The notes below the pieces were generated by a model. That model ran no database searches and had not been told where the DNA came from. It was given only the letters and a program-made list of their open reading frames with translations. Of a stretch of DNA of 64,000 nt, positions 1-10,862 are shown piece after piece. The position numbers were made by a program, and so were the translations under genes. Where the stretch lies: positions 66,694,407-66,758,406 of the forward strand of contig OY978525.1 in NCBI GenBank assembly GCA_963854835.1, in the 5' to 3' direction. Source of the DNA: Megamerina dolium. Its lineage: Eukaryota > Arthropoda > Insecta > Diptera > Megamerinidae. Numbering within the stretch: position 1 is the first letter of the stretch; every line of letters begins with the position of its first letter.

Positions 1-70
1 TTAGCAGAATTAATAACAATAGAAAAAAAAAAGAACAAGTAGTTGAAAGAAAAAAGAGAACTAGGGAAAG
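1..70 (-). repeat. Bel-Pao A 3' LTR, distal part
   Basis: Bases 1-70 match 12983-13052 in the 5' LTR. Together with 3347-3494 they make up the visible part of the 3' LTR, split by the RTE-like LINE. The remainder lies left of the window. Confidence 0.9.
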
Positions 71-72
71 CT

Positions 73-187
73 GTCATGTAGTTTGATCTGAGCGCTATGT
101 GATGATACCTTTATTTGTTAATGAGGGGTAGTCATATAGCTTGCTCTGCTTACTATGTGACGGCGCTTTCATTATTATTAATGGGGG
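73..187 (+). repeat. Two diverged 58-bp tandem repeats in the LINE 5' UTR
   Basis: GTCATGTAG at 73 and GTCATATAG at 131 open two copies of a 58-bp unit. Both share a CTATGTGA block and a TTATTAATG-like end. Repeated 5' UTR units often carry promoter activity in LINEs; that role is inferred here. Confidence 0.6.
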
Positions 188-319
188 CCCTCCATGTGGC
201 GACCACCGGGCAACGTCTTCCTGGCACCCGCTGGGAGGCGGCTGAAGTGAGTGGCGAAAATCTCCTCGGTTAGAGGTTGTGCGTTGGGTTTGGGACCCGC
301 CACATAAAAAACCCCCCCA

Positions 320-3298
320 ATGAAAAAAACTAAAATGCCTCGGATAAGGACTACCGCTTTTGTTGATGACCCCCGCAAACGAAAAAAGGACAATGATTTA
401 CGGATATGCACCTGGAATGTCCGTTCCCTTTATAGGGAGGGTGCCTCTATCCAGCTGGTTGATGTCCTCGAAAAATACAGAGCTGACATCACCGCTCTCC
501 AGGAAATGCGATGGACAGGACAGGGCTGCTCCAAAAGAGCGTCCTGTGATATCTACTACAGTTGCCATGCTGAAAGGCACGAATTAGGATGTGGATTTTT
601 GGTCAGCAAGAGACTACGACATCTTGTCTCACAGTTCACGCCTGTGAACGAACGGCTGGCCACAATCCGCATCAAGGCAAAATTTTTCAACATCAGCCTT
701 ATATGTGCCCACGCTCCGACGGATGAGAAGGACAATGTGACCAAGGAGAGCTTCTTTCAGCGCCTCGAAGAAGCTTATGACCGCTGCCCCCGCCACGATA
801 TCAAAATCGTGCTTGGCGACTTTAATGCCAGGGTGGGCAAGGAAGGTACCTTTGGTCCAACTGTCGGAAAATTCAGCCTCCACCAGAACACCTCCGATAA
901 CGGAATGAGGCTGATCGACTTCGCCGCAGCACGAAACATGGTAATTGGTGGTACCAGATTCCAGCATCTCGACATCCACAAAGCGACATGGCTGTCTCCA
1001 GATCATCGTACAAGAAACCAAATTGATCATGTGGTGATTGACGGAAGGCATGCTTCCAGTGTGATGGACGTGAAATCGATCCGTGGTGCCAACATCGACT
1101 CGGATCACTACCTTGTTGCAGCTAAGGTGCGCACACGCTTATGTGTTGCAAATAACAAGAGAAGTCCCACACAGAGAAAGCTCGACGTCAGTAAGCTGCG
1201 ATCACCAGAGACAGCATATGCATTTTCCACTCGACTATCGGATCTGCTTATACAGAACACTCCCCAACTTGATGATACATGCGCACGGTGGACACATATA
1301 TCCCACTCCATGACTACTGCTGCCGAGGAGGTAATCGGTTACTACCGGCCTCTGAGGAATGAGTGGTATGATCAGGAGTGTCGCGACGCTACCGCAGAGA
1401 AAGACGCCGCCTACAGAAGAACCCTGCGTGCAGGCGCAACGCGAGCTGTTAAGGAGCGGTATAGAGAGAAAAGGAGTGCAGAGAGACGTCTTTTCAGGCG
1501 CAAGAAGAGGGAGTTGGAAAGACGTGAGTGTGAGGAGATAGAGATGTGTACCGACAAGAATGAGACTCGAAAATTCTTCGAAAAGATCAAGCGCCTAAGT
1601 GGAGGTTTAAATCCCGGAGCCTCTTCTTGTCGTGATGGAAATGGGAATCTGGTTACAGATGTCCAGAGTGTACTGAGCCTATGGAGGGAACACTTCTCCA
1701 CGTTACTGAATGGCGATGCTACGAACAATTCCGCCAGTGGAGGAGATTGCCCGATAACCCCAATTACAGATGATGGTGTTGATGTTCCACCACCCGACTA
1801 TGAAGAGGTTGAAACGGCCATTTTAAGGCTGAAAAACAACAAAGCTGCAGGTGCTGATGGCCTGCCTGCCGAGTTGTTTAAGACCGGAGGCGATGAGCTG
1901 CTCACCCGCATGCACCAGCTCATAAGCAGAATATGGTCGGATGAAAGCATGCCTGATGATTGGAGGCTCAGTGTTCTCTGTCCTGTACATAAAAAAGGAG
2001 ACCCCACAATTTGCGCCAACTACCGTGGAATAAGTCTCCTGAGCATCGCATACAAGGTTCTATCGAGCGTACTGTGTGAAAGGTTGAAGCCTATGCTCAG
2101 CAACCTGATTGGACCTTATCAGTGTGGCTTCAGACCTGGTAAATCCACCATCGACCAGATTTTCACACTGCGCCAAATCCTGGAGAAGACCCAAGAAAAA
2201 CAGATCGACACACACCACCTATTTGTTGATTATAAAGCCGCTTTCGACAGTCCGGTAAGGGATTACCTCTACGCAACAATGTCTGAGTTCGGTATTCCTG
2301 CAAAGCTCATTCGACTTTGTAGAATGACACTGCATAACTCTCGTTGTGCAGTGAAAATTGGGAAGGACCTCTCCGCACCGTTTAATACCGAACGGGGTTT
2401 CAGACAAGGTGATTCGTTATCGTGCGACTTCTTCAATCTTATTATGGAGAAAATAATACGAGCTGCTGATCTACGACATAATGGCACTATCTTCAACAAA
2501 AGTGTCATGCTGTTGGCGTATGCCGACGATATTGACATAATCGGCATGAACACGCGAGCAGTCAGTGCAGCATTCTCAGAGTTGGAAAGAGAGTCGCGTC
2601 GGATGGGTCTCACGGTGAACGAGGGCAAGACGAAGTATCTAGTGTCAACAAACAAAGAGTCCCGGCGTCTTGGACAGCACGTCACTGTTGACAACTACGC
2701 TTTTGAAGTAGTAAGGGACTTTGTCTATCTTGGAACCAGCATTAACAGCAGTAATGACGTCAGCTTGGAGATCATGCGTAGGATAACTCTTGCTAACAGG
2801 TGTTACTTTGGGCTGAGTAAGCAATTGAAAAGTCGAGCCCTCTCTCGAAGAACGAAAACTACACTCTACAAGTCTCTCATCATGCCTGTCCTAACATATG
2901 GCGCTGAAGCCTGGACAATTTCCATCTCTGATGAGCGAATGCTTGGAGTTTTCGAGAGAAAGGTCCTACGCAGGATCTTTGGACCTATTTGCGTTGGTGG
3001 CGAGTACCGAATAAGGTACAACCATGAGCTGTACGAGCTATATGCCGATATTGACATAGTAAAGCGCATCAAAATCCAGCGGCTGCGCTGGCTAGGTCAT
3101 GTCGAGCGAATGGAAGAACACGCTCCAGCTAAGAAGGTGTTATATTCGGAACCCGCTGGAGGACGACGCAGAAGAGGAAGACCAAACCTCCGGTGGAAAG
3201 ACCAAGTACTGGAGAACCTGACGGCGCTTGGAATTTCTAACTGGCGCCAGCTAGCGAAGAACAGAGATGGCTGGCGAAGCATGTTATTTTCGGCCTAA
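320..3298 (+). CDS. LINE endonuclease-reverse transcriptase polyprotein
   Basis: The frame encodes 992 residues with no internal stop. The N-terminal 270 residues form an APE-type (EEP) endonuclease: WNVRS near residue 33, Glu62, LGDFNARVG (Asp167, Asn169) and SDH (Asp262, His263). A basic linker spans about 370-405. The RT domain runs from about 490 to 780, with YRGISLL, GFRPGKST, RGFRQGD and the catalytic YADD at 734-737. The C-terminus has the ERKVLRRIFGP and WLGHVERM blocks seen in RTE-like and related LINE proteins. It should nick target DNA and reverse-transcribe its own RNA in the nucleus. All key residues visible in the translation are present, so it may still be active. The start is the first ATG after the repeated leader; an ATG six codons downstream is an alternative. 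Confidence 0.9.
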   Translation: MKKTKMPRIRTTAFVDDPRKRKKDNDLRICTWNVRSLYREGASIQLVDVLEKYRADITALQEMRWTGQGCSKRASCDIYYSCHAERHELGCGFLVSKRLRHLVSQFTPVNERLATIRIKAKFFNISLICAHAPTDEKDNVTKESFFQRLEEAYDRCPRHDIKIVLGDFNARVGKEGTFGPTVGKFSLHQNTSDNGMRLIDFAAARNMVIGGTRFQHLDIHKATWLSPDHRTRNQIDHVVIDGRHASSVMDVKSIRGANIDSDHYLVAAKVRTRLCVANNKRSPTQRKLDVSKLRSPETAYAFSTRLSDLLIQNTPQLDDTCARWTHISHSMTTAAEEVIGYYRPLRNEWYDQECRDATAEKDAAYRRTLRAGATRAVKERYREKRSAERRLFRRKKRELERRECEEIEMCTDKNETRKFFEKIKRLSGGLNPGASSCRDGNGNLVTDVQSVLSLWREHFSTLLNGDATNNSASGGDCPITPITDDGVDVPPPDYEEVETAILRLKNNKAAGADGLPAELFKTGGDELLTRMHQLISRIWSDESMPDDWRLSVLCPVHKKGDPTICANYRGISLLSIAYKVLSSVLCERLKPMLSNLIGPYQCGFRPGKSTIDQIFTLRQILEKTQEKQIDTHHLFVDYKAAFDSPVRDYLYATMSEFGIPAKLIRLCRMTLHNSRCAVKIGKDLSAPFNTERGFRQGDSLSCDFFNLIMEKIIRAADLRHNGTIFNKSVMLLAYADDIDIIGMNTRAVSAAFSELERESRRMGLTVNEGKTKYLVSTNKESRRLGQHVTVDNYAFEVVRDFVYLGTSINSSNDVSLEIMRRITLANRCYFGLSKQLKSRALSRRTKTTLYKSLIMPVLTYGAEAWTISISDERMLGVFERKVLRRIFGPICVGGEYRIRYNHELYELYADIDIVKRIKIQRLRWLGHVERMEEHAPAKKVLYSEPAGGRRRRGRPNLRWKDQVLENLTALGISNWRQLAKNRDGWRSMLFSA

Positions 3299-3346
3299 AT
3301 CGATATTCGGTTGTTATGGCCACATAAGTAAGTAAGTAAGGGAAAG

Positions 3347-3494
3347 CGAGAGAGAGAGAGAGAAAAAGCGGTAAACAGCGAAACATAACTTATTAAATTT
3401 ACAATAGGTTGCCACCCCAAAAGAATTATAATTTAATGTTAATAATGAAATGTATTAATCGACAGTGCGCGACATTTATGTTCTGGCGTAGACA
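3347..3494 (-). repeat. Bel-Pao A 3' LTR, proximal part
   Basis: This matches 13053-13198. It begins on the minus strand with TGTCTACGCC, the same LTR start as the 5' copy. A GA microsatellite (about 3348-3362) is two bases longer than in the partner LTR. Confidence 0.88.
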
Positions 3495-3508
3495 TTCCGC
3501 CCCCCTTG
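3495..3508 (-). promoter_or_regulatory. Polypurine tract of Bel-Pao A
   Basis: On the minus strand the sequence AAGGGGGGCGGAA lies directly before the 3' LTR start. This is the expected place for priming of plus-strand DNA. Confidence 0.7.
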
Positions 3509-3983
3509 CAGGAATTCTGCAAAAGAGACGCAATATCCACGTCCAGGATGTTCAACAATATATATATATAAAAAAAACTGAGTAACTTAAAAATAAAAGT
3601 ATACGAGAAAAATTAAATTTAAAATTATACTCAAAATAAGAGATATATAACGTTAAGGTAAATATATGAATTAAAAAATTGCAAAGGAAGTAATATAAAA
3701 AAAGAGAAATCAATTAAATCAATTCAAAATAAATTCAAAATTTTTATAGGCCGGGAGAGCTTACAAACAAAAAGAGAAACAATATAAATTGAATTCAAAA
3801 TTAAAAAGAGAAAAAATACAAAATAATGGGAAGTGTTATAAATTAAATTCAAAATTATAAAGAGAGAAACTTAAAATAATGTAATTCATTAAGACAGGGG
3901 AAAAATCGGAAGAATATAATATAAATTAAAATATATAATTCAAATAGACAAAAAAAAACATTCTTTGAAAGTCCTAATTGCTG
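3509..3983 (-). other. 3' untranslated region of Bel-Pao A
   Basis: Very A/T-rich sequence between the stop of the 3' ORF and the polypurine tract. It contains repeated AAATTCAAAAT(T) blocks and no ORF of note. Confidence 0.6.
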
Positions 3984-4601
3984 TTAGTATAGGCTGCGCA
4001 TCCATTCTGGAGGAGGGAATGAGGGAGTGGCAGATGTTGGCCCGAAGAGATTGCGGGATATGTTGCCCAAGAACATATTTGGCGACAGCAACTGGTACAT
4101 CGAAGCAACATTGGGTAATATCGGTACCATACTAAACGGCATCATTGATGTAGAAGGCCTGGTTTGAGTGCAGGCGCAGCTATTAGTAGATGGAGCAGGG
4201 ATATTCTGCGCTGGGTCACATCGGCATGAGTGTGCCGTTGCAGCTTCAGTAGCGCTCGGTCGGCGCTTCCTTGATGATTTTGGCGCCTTCTTGGTACGTT
4301 GTTGCACTCTTTCGTGTAGTAGGGTGTGATGCTTCGCCGAACACAATTGGCATCGCAGTACGCTGGTGCATCGTCGTGCCACGTGCGTATACGCTAGGCA
4401 ATTGAAGCAATAGCCGAATTTCTTCGCTACACCAGACCTCCTTTTCACCGACATTGCCAAGAAACGAGCACACAAACGCAGGGGATGATCCTTATCACAT
4501 ATACGGCAATCGGGGCGTTTTTGCGTTTCAAATCTGTCTCGAAATTCTGGAGGAGGACGGACAGGACTGCGTCGTTTTGAGGATTTAGATTTGGGCGCCA
4601 T
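3984..4601 (-). CDS. 3' ORF of Bel-Pao A: zinc-knuckle, Gag-like basic protein
   Basis: The ORF encodes 205 residues from an ATG at 4601. The N-terminus is basic (KSKSSKRRSPVRPPP). Cysteine/histidine clusters follow: CRICDKDHPLRLC (32-44), CFNCLAYTHVARRC (65-78) and CQLCSAKHHTLLH (84-96). The tail is Ser/Pro/Met-rich. The Cys layout resembles the Gag zinc-knuckle region of the same element (residues 358-420 of gag-pol). The ORF therefore looks like a duplicated nucleocapsid module placed where some retroelements carry env. A polypyrimidine tract and CCAG lie 8-11 bases upstream of the ATG (4612-4609), suggesting expression from a spliced RNA. It is open to gag-pol only because of a frameshift in pol. 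RNA or nucleic-acid binding is likely; the role is unknown. Confidence 0.65.
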   Translation of the reverse strand: MAPKSKSSKRRSPVRPPPEFRDRFETQKRPDCRICDKDHPLRLCARFLAMSVKRRSGVAKKFGYCFNCLAYTHVARRCTSVLRCQLCSAKHHTLLHERVQQRTKKAPKSSRKRRPSATEAATAHSCRCDPAQNIPAPSTNSCACTQTRPSTSMMPFSMVPILPNVASMYQLLSPNMFLGNISRNLFGPTSATPSFPPPEWMRSLY

Positions 4602-4608
4602 GGGAAAA

Positions 4609-4640
4609 CTGGAACAACGAAAAAAAAAATAAAAAAAAAA
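4609..4640 (-). promoter_or_regulatory. Candidate 3' splice site before the 3' ORF
   Basis: On the minus strand a run of about 20 pyrimidines (mostly T, interrupted by one A) leads into TTCGTTGTTCCAG, with AG at 4610-4609. The ATG of the 3' ORF follows eight bases later. This is a strong-looking fly acceptor. It would pair with the leader donor at 12492. Confidence 0.55.
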
Positions 4641-4669
4641 CGGGATGAGAATCATGTTACAGGTGTATT

Positions 4670-7600
4670 TTAGGGAGTGGACATAGGAAGCGCGACAAGT
4701 TTTACTATTGGCCGAGTTACGATTCCCTTGGCGGTGCGAATATCGGCGACACGCACATGGGAATCGGGACCAAGATATGTTTTTTGCACTTTTTTGTCCG
4801 AGTCTCCATTCGTTCGGAGGTAAGTGCTCTTTACGTATGACTACTAAATCGCCGATGCGAATGTCATTATTTGGGGACTGCCATTTCGTGCGTTTGTGCA
4901 GTTCCTTAAGGTACTCCTCCTTCCACCGAAGGCAGAAGGATTGGTGAATTACCTTAAGGCGTTGCCATCTATTAACCACACTTAAGGGTTGGTCTGAGAC
5001 ATCAGGCTCGGCCGGTGCCAATAAAGCCGAACCGATCAAAAAATGACCCGGTGTAAGGGGGGATAAGTCTGCAGGGTTGTCAGACATAGGACTTATAGGC
5101 CTCGAGTTGAGACATGCCTCGATGCGGGAGAGTAACGTGCTAAATTCTTCAAGAGTATATTTCAGATTGGGGGAAAGCTTCTTCAAATGGGCCTTGAAGC
5201 TTTTAACACCGGCTTCCCATAGCCCTCCCATATGGGGAGCTCCAGCAGGAATAAATCGCCATTCCAAATCCTGATGGCTGTGGGAAGCTTCTACGTGCTC
5301 ACGTATGTTACGTAGAAACTTTTCGTTCTCAGTTCGTATAACACGAGAAGCACCAACGAAGGAAGTTCCGTTGTCGGAAAATAATGTCGACGGACATCCA
5401 CGACGGGAAAAGAAACGGGTAAATGCCGCAAGAAATGTAGGAGTGGTCATGTCACTCGTTGCTTCCAAATGTATTGCTTTCGTGGCAAAACACACGAATA
5501 CGCAAACATAGCCCTTTGTGATACGGCATGCGCGACCAATGTATGCCTTAATATCAAACGGTCCGGCGAAATCCACACCAGTCGTAGCAAAGGGTCTTGA
5601 GAGGGAGGTACGTTCGGGTGGCAACGCGGCCATTATCTGTGAATAATGCTTTTGCTTCTCAAGTACACATACTTTGCACTTGTGTACCGTAGTCTTCACT
5701 AGGTTCTTTAATTTTGGAACCCAATACTCTAATCGGATTAGACGCAAAAGCAGCTGATTAGCGCTGTGCATGGAGACCAAATGCACAAACTCGAGCAATA
5801 ATCGAGTAAAACGTCCAGCATATGGGAGAATTATAGGGTATCTCTCTCTGTAAGAGAGAGCCGGGGAATGAACCAATCGTCCATTCATTCGCATTATTCC
5901 ACTTGAGTCGAGAAACGGATTAAGCGGGAGTAGTTCACTCTTTCGTGGAATTGCGATCTTTTTGGACAAATCAGCATATTCATGGGAAAAATGTCGCATT
6001 TGGCATAATACAATGAGTTTATTGCGGGTGGAAGTTATCTCTTCAGATGAAATGCTCAGGGAATTAAAACAATATTGGCCTCGTTTAGATGGCTGACAAT
6101 TGTGATAAAATCGCAGTATATATGATATTACGCGAAGCGCACGTGGGAGAGCGGAAAACCGATCTAAAATATCATCGCTTTCAGCTAATCTAACGAAATG
6201 CGATTTGATCAGCTTAGTTTCGGGAACATTGGCCAATTCGGGATTTGGGTTTGTGTTCGGCCAATTTGAGCGTGGCATCTTTAACCATGATGGCCCTTGC
6301 CACCATAATTCATTATTGGCAAGTTCTTTAGCAGTAATACCACGAGTGGCCATATCGGCGGGATTTTCGATAGAACAAACATGAGACCAGTTTGAGTTTC
6401 CAATCTTCTCAACGATGGATGAAACTCGATTCGCCACAAAGGTCGTCCAGTGACACGGCGGCTTGTTAAGCCAAGAGAGCACGATGGTCGAATCAGTCCA
6501 GGAAAACATAGTATATTTTGGGATTCGGAGTTGTGGAATTAAAACGTCTAGCATACTTGCTAGTAGATCTGCTCCACATAATTCCAAACGTGGTAGTGAT
6601 AGGGTTTTAACTGGGGCAACACGGGTTTTTGCCGCTAACAAATGAGTACGAACTTCACCAGTCGAATTCTCTATACGTATATATACTGCTGCAGCATAAG
6701 CTTTTTCCGAAGCATCGCAGAAGCCATGAAATTGAAGATTTGAGTCGGGAGTGAAATCCACTAAACGGGGAATGCGTATGGATGCCAGATTCGGGTAATC
6801 CGACAAAAATGTCTGCCATTTGTGCAGCGTTAGTGGCTTAATAGATTCGTCCCAATCAGTTTTATCTAGCCACAACTGTTGCATTAACATTTTTGCAACA
6901 ATAATTTTGGGTGCCAACCATCCAGCTGGATCGAATAGTTTGGCAATCATCGATAGAACCTCACGTTTAGTGAATGAGGCCTTTGTTGAGAGGGGGCCCG
7001 GAGAAAAGAAGAAGCAGTCGGAACCTGCATTCCATCTAAGCCCAAGGGTTTTTGCTGTACTAGCATCAGAAATATTCAGGAATTCGGAGTCCAAAAGATG
7101 CTCTGATGGGAGGTCGTCAATCACTCTTTGATGATTTGACGTCCATTTTCTTAACGAGAATCCTGCTGTGTCTAGTACCGAAGCCAACTGATTACGCGCG
7201 GCAATAGCTTCGTCCAGTGTATGGGCTCCAGCGAGTACATCATCCACGTACATAGAATGTTTTAAAATGTCGGAAGCAATCGGGTTAGCTGCTTCATTCT
7301 CTTCTGCTAGTTGCAAAAGAGTTCGGATGGCCAAGTAAGGCGCACAATTCACACCGAATGTTACTGTTTGCAACTCAAAGGTTTGTAGCTCTTCATTCGG
7401 CGATTTTCGGAAACAGATTCGTTGATATGGGGTGTGCTTTGGATGCACGAGAATTTGCCGATACATCTTTTCAATGTCAGCGTTAAAAACGAATCTGTAA
7501 AGCCTCCATCTGAGAATCAGAATCATTAAATCTGATTGGAGTATAGGACCAGTACATAACACATCATTGAGACTTTTGCCGCTTGAGGTACGGCTAGATG

Positions 7601-9989
7601 CATTAAAGACCACACGAAGTTTCGTGGTCGTACTGTCGGGCTTCACCACCGCATGATGAGGGAGGTAGTACGATAAATCGGGAGCTGAATTCACGTTATG
7701 AGCAATTCTCTTCATATGCCCTAAATCGATATATTCCTTAAGAACACGATCATATTCGATCTTAAATTGTGGGGTCTTAAGTAACCGCACTTCGTTACCA
7801 AAGAATTGAGCTCGCGCCGAATTGCGCGACTCTCCTAATGATAACTCCTCGGGAAACTGCTTTTTGAAGGGTAATGACACAACAAAACGGCCGTATTTAT
7901 TACGGAATGTGGTTTTCTTGTAATATTCTTCACAGTATAAGTCTTCGGCGGACTTGGGAGTAATTCTTGGGAGTTCTTCCATCTCCCAGAATCGAGAGAT
8001 TTGTCGATCGAGACTAATTTCGTTATAGAAAGATAAAATTGTTCCATGCGCTTGGGGTTTCGCATAACGACCAGTGATAATCCAACCGAAAACCGTATTT
8101 TGAGCTATTAGGGTACCAAGAATGCCCTTACGTATACCTTCTTGCAGAATAGATGGGTAGATATCACCACCTAAGACCAGATCTACAGGGGAACTCTTAT
8201 GTAGATTTTCATCTGCTAACCGTAGGCCTGCAAGTTCCTTGCGTAAGTTAGCAGATATGGTACAAGAAGGCAATTTTCCTGTGAGCTTGGTTAACACGAA
8301 GGCATCCACTTTAATTGTCACGCTGGGGTCAACTGGGGATCCGATCTCCAACGAACACATTTTTGATGAATGCGCTGTAACGACCTCGTTTAGGCCAGTT
8401 ACTGTCGTACGTACATCTGAAATAGGGAGGCGCAACCTATTTCGCAGCCGCTCGGACATAAACGTGGCCTCCGAACCGGAATCGATAAGCGCTCGAGCCG
8501 TGAAGGAGATGTTGTGGTGCCGAATTTGTACCAGTGCTGTTCCCAGTAGCACTGCCTGTTTTTGTGTCGGGTGGCTTGTAGAATCCACAACCGTGTCATG
8601 GTTTTCCTTTGTAGCTGGTTGCAGTTGGGATGCGAACGATTGATGAACTCGTTCTGTTGACTCTTTATTGGGATTAGCCGCAAGAGTTGCGTCGCGATGC
8701 ACGCCATGGGAATCCTCTGACCGATGAAGCAGGGAATGATGCTTCTTTTTGCATGATGAGCAAGTAAATGGGCTCTTGCACTTACTAAAATCGTGGGAAT
8801 TGGCAAAACAATTGGTACAGAGCTTGTGCCTTCTGACGACATTGTAACGTTCTTCTATTGACAACTTTAAGAAATCGGGACATGAGCGAAGAGAATGTGA
8901 ATTTCTGCATAGTGGGCAACCGCGAGTTACAATGTTGTTGTGATAAATGCCGACCTTCTTGGAAGCCGTTGGAGGACTGTACGATCGCCTGGGGGGGTCG
9001 AACCGACCGGGTTGTCGATTCACTGGCTGGCTAAATGGCCGATTCTGTGGCTGGCTGAGTTGCCGAGAACCACTTCTGATATCGGAGACCGATTCCAAGG
9101 TCTGATACCGTTCTGTTAAAAAGGCGTCGAAGTCACTCCACTTCGGGATCTCTCGTTTATTTTTCAGAGACTGCTCCCAAAGACACAGAGTCGTGTCGGG
9201 AATCTTCGTTGAACACAAATAGACGAAAATTGCATCCCAATGAGAGGTGTCAATCTTCAACAGCGTCAGATGTGTGATGCTGTCGTTTATCGTACGTTGT
9301 AGTCGTTTCAGGTTTGGGCCGGTTTCTTGTGTTACCGCCTGGAGATTGAAAAGAGATTTCAACTGTAAGTTGACGAGAATCCTCTTGTTTTCATATCTCT
9401 CCTCGAGATTGCGCCATGCTAGTGCGAAGCCATCATTAGTCAAGGGAGTAGACTTAATGATATTATGTGCTTCGCCTCGGGTTTTCTGAAGCAAGTGGTA
9501 TAATTTTTCCACTGGCGACAGCCGGGGGTTATTGCGATATAAGGCCGTAAACATGTCGCGAAAACTTGGCCATGACACATAATCGCCAGAAAAGCAGGCT
9601 GTATCGCATGGAGGCAACTGAATAGAGGGAAAGACTTGCTCAATGTTATGATTCGGAGAATTATGAGTAGTTGAACTATGAGCAGCGATCGGAGAAGGCA
9701 CTAGAACGGTCAGGTCATGAAGAATGGAGTTAATGCTAGAGAGGCACCGAGTATAAGCCACCTGGCACTCTCGGTATGCTTCCTTTACCTCTTCTATTCC
9801 GTCTACATCTTCCTCCGCAGAGATGATCGATTCCCATGCTGTCCTGCAACTATTCCACAGGGTCTCGAAATCTTTTCTCTGGATATCCAGGGTGAAAGTG
9901 CTGTGGGAATCTTCACTGAGGGTTTGGAAGTATCTGTCAAATGTGTGGATTTCCTCCACAATAGCTTTAAACCGCTTGACGTTGGACAT
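4670..9989 (-). pseudogene. Gag-Pol polyprotein of Bel-Pao A, one frameshift near its 3' end
   Basis: An open frame of about 1,730 codons holds all expected domains. A DUF1759-like Gag spans about 120-300, zinc knuckles 358-420, and an aspartic protease has DSG at 503-505. The Pao reverse transcriptase has YVDD at 914-917, and the RNase H region has FCDAS (Asp1092) and WTDS (Asp1166). The integrase has a zinc-binding HHCC around 1403-1441 and acidic residues Asp1473, Asp1539 and Glu1592, followed by a DUF5641-like tail. Near codon 1733 the recognisable C-terminal integrase tail continues in another frame. T-runs at 4780-4785 and 4790-4795 on the plus strand are the likely slip sites. In that other frame the tail ends at a stop at 4670-4672. 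The shifted frame instead reads on into the 3' ORF, giving an artificial fusion down to 3984. Otherwise it looks recently functional. Confidence 0.88.
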
Positions 9990-10489
9990 TTTCTCAAATT
10001 ATCGGGAATATTTTAGTCAATAAGTGATTATTAGGGAGGGAGAGAGCAGAAAAAGACAATGCGCAAAATTTTCAAAAGGAGAGCAAGCACTTATGTAAAA
10101 GTGTTTTATTTAATTTTTTAAGAATTTCACTCTTTATAAAAAGTAGGGGTCAACAGGCCTTTTTTTTTTCCTCGGGGTCGTTTTACCTAGGATGCTTGTT
10201 TTTTATATACCAAATATTATAAAGTATGTAAGCAAAAAGAACAACCAAAATGAACAAATCACACGGTAGCGTTGTTTGTGTATAATTTGAAATCTCGAAC
10301 TGTGTTATTTATATTAATTAGCGATTTTGTTATTGCCAATTTAAGTACTAAGTACTTACATGTAAATGGCATACAAAAACTTGGGAAAATAACACAACGG
10401 GTGGAACGAGAAGAAGCACAAACGATATATGGAAGCAAGGTTCCTTTGTTGTACGTATGTATGTTCTATAAAAAATTACAAAATATATA
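9990..10489 (-). other. 5' leader of Bel-Pao A, gag-proximal part
   Basis: Untranslated sequence between the Tc1 insertion and the gag ATG at 9989. A pyrimidine-rich stretch lies about 45-75 bases before the ATG on the minus strand. No convincing ORF. Confidence 0.6.
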
Positions 10490-10491
10490 TA

Positions 10492-10712
10492 CAGTGGCTC
10501 ACAGCTTATTTCGTACAGTGTATATATTTTTATGTACATGGCTGTAACATCGAAACTAAAAAACTTATCAATAAGTTTTGAATGTAGATGTCTATGTATG
10601 TGTTTAGTAAACCTAATAAGAAAACGGGGAACCCCAAAAATTGTTCTTTTTGTTATGCAAGAGAGAAAAACTATTGATCAGCTGATTTTCAGCTCACATC
10701 TTATTTCGTACA
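10492..10712 (+). repeat. Left IR-DR end of the Tc1 element
   Basis: The outer repeat starts at 10492 and the inner repeat is around 10691-10712. Both contain CTTATTTCGTACA. It pairs with 11919-12142. Confidence 0.8.
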
Positions 10713-10862
10713 CAAACTTCAATGTAAGTAAGTTTCATTCTGCCGCGCAGTTACAAAGTTTTTTTGAATTGTATGAGTTTTTGGACCCTTTTAACTATTA
10801 TAACAATTTTTATTATTATTATTTTAAATAGTTAAAGTGCTGTAAATTAAATATTTAGCGTT

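Larger units (their letters stand above)
71..3339 (+). mobile_element. RTE-like non-LTR retrotransposon, full length
   Basis: The element has a 249-bp 5' UTR, one long intact ORF, a very short 3' UTR and a terminal short tandem repeat of the unit AAGT (about 3325-3339). It is flanked by GGGAAAG at 64-70 and 3340-3346. The uninterrupted site exists in the other LTR at 13046-13052, so both boundaries are directly visible. A single ORF with endonuclease and RT, few flanking sequences and a microsatellite tail is typical of RTE-type LINEs. The clade assignment is by resemblance and has not been tested by phylogeny. Confidence 0.88.

Noticed and set aside
3984..9989. A single 2,001-residue polyprotein
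   Set aside because: The integrase tail changes frame near 4780-4795, and the last 205 residues form a separate ORF with its own start and acceptor.
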